64,000 nt of DNA from CAVVGZ01 sp963747965. GTDB lineage: Bacteria; Chloroflexota; Anaerolineae; Anaerolineales; Anaerolineaceae. Below are positions 63,625-64,000 of this stretch, piece after piece. Location: positions 434,001-498,000 of the forward strand of contig CAVVGZ010000004.1 of assembly GCA_963747965.1 (NCBI GenBank), given 5' to 3'. The position numbers and the translations under genes were made by a program. Within the stretch, counting starts at the first letter, position 1, and every line of letters starts with the position of its first letter. The notes under the pieces are model-generated. The model searched no databases and was not told the DNA's origin. It worked only from the letters and a program-made list of their open reading frames with translations.

Positions 63625-64000
63625 TTAGGTGACATTTATCGTAGCCGGCAGCACTTTGTGGTGTAATGACAGGGCTATTTTTATCAGGCTGGCTGCCCCG
63701 GCGGTAGCTTTTGTATGACCAATCTGCGATTTTACACTGCCAAGGGCAATTGAATTCGTCCTCAGATTTTCCACTCCAAAAACCAGTTTCAGACCTTCCA
63801 CTTCAGCGGGATCACCCGCCATTGTACCGGTTCCATGGGCGTCTATCAATCCTACCGTTTCAGGTGCAAAGCCAGCTTCCTGGTAAGTACGCTGGATAGC
63901 TTTCGCCTGGCCGGATGATCTCGGCGCATAGATGCTTTTAAACCGCCCGTCACTTGAACTGCCAACACCTCTAATAACCGCGTAGATCCGGTCGCCATCT
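63625..64000 (-). CDS. Truncated second copy of the PfaA-like ketosynthase (5' part beyond window)
   Basis: Open from the right edge to a TAA at 63625. Encodes the KS stretch from about DGDRIYAVIRGVG through the catalytic His motifs DAHGTGT and GHTKATAG to PATINVT, where it stops at the point where homology with the first copy ends (first copy continues KPNPIF). Over 373 bases it differs from 55251-55623 at five positions, all synonymous. If the gene upstream is complete it would be a KS lacking its last 90 or so residues, hence probably inactive. Confidence 0.85.
   Translation of the reverse strand, partial: DGDRIYAVIRGVGSSSDGRFKSIYAPRSSGQAKAIQRTYQEAGFAPETVGLIDAHGTGTMAGDPAEVEGLKLVFGVENLRTNSIALGSVKSQIGHTKATAGAASLIKIALSLHHKVLPATINVT
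63628..64000. repeat. Duplicated KS segment (partner 55251-55623)
   Basis: Direct repeat, same orientation, about 98.7% identity over 373 bases by eye with no indels, spaced 8377 bases from its partner. The left boundary is sharp; the right boundary lies outside the window. Confidence 0.92.

Overview
The window reads as a chromosomal segment of a free-living bacterium, most likely a Chloroflexota (Anaerolineae-type) organism. That placement is an inference from protein style and gene content: a bacterial eRF1-like protein, RNase J, a T-box on pheS, a cytosolic-extended sortase, TolB-like lipoproteins and a tRNA-tuf-rpmG-tRNA-Trp-secE-nusG-rplKAJL block. No phylogenetic search could be run. 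There is no prophage, CRISPR array or intact insertion sequence.

Layout. 1-5.5 kb: pheS (cut by the left edge) with a T-box leader, a TolB-like lipoprotein, and the rpsB-tsf-pyrH operon. 5.7-9.3 kb: HD hydrolase, sortase, small membrane protein, class V aminotransferase, DNPH1-like hydrolase. 9.5-13.2 kb: three tandem periplasmic-adaptor lipoproteins. 13.8-17.1 kb: DnaJ-like protein, HtrA protease, eRF1-like protein. 17.6-22.4 kb: RNase J behind an attenuator-like leader, then pcm, mutY, a small unknown and an MBL-fold hydrolase. 22.8-23.7 kb: three related small membrane proteins in a row. 23.8-29.4 kb: tRNA and translation block with L1-type and L10-type mRNA leaders. 29.4-33.1 kb: copper island (csoR, copZ, copA, lipoprotein) with a visible operator. 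33.4-42.7 kb: M24 peptidase, ABC-2 exporter, MFS transporter, secreted M14 carboxypeptidase, CDGSH protein and a decayed second copy of the MFS 3' end.

42.8-64 kb is the most interesting part, all on the minus strand. It is a Pfa-like (PUFA-synthase-like) secondary-lipid locus: KS-AT-3xACP-KR', KR-DH, a PfaB-like pseudoKS-AT, a double-hotdog dehydratase corresponding to only the DH part of PfaC, a PfaD enoyl reductase and an Sfp-type phosphopantetheinyl transferase. Directly upstream and co-oriented are a MacB-like ABC exporter, a dikinase-like phosphotransferase with ATP-grasp and swivelling-His domains, and a divergent PlsY-like acyltransferase. A second, truncated KS copy about 98.7% identical to the first runs off the right edge. 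My working model is that the locus builds an unusual acyl chain, moves it into a glycerol-type lipid and exports it; the product cannot be read from sequence.

Caution. At least 20 genes-worth of single-base indels are scattered through the window (HD protein, sortase, adaptors, DnaJ, HtrA, RNase J, CopA, CsoR, M14, PfaB, PfaC, PfaD, PPTase). Because they hit housekeeping genes and leave motifs intact on both sides, sequencing or assembly error is the simplest explanation. I annotate these genes over their full reconstructed spans and state where the frame breaks.
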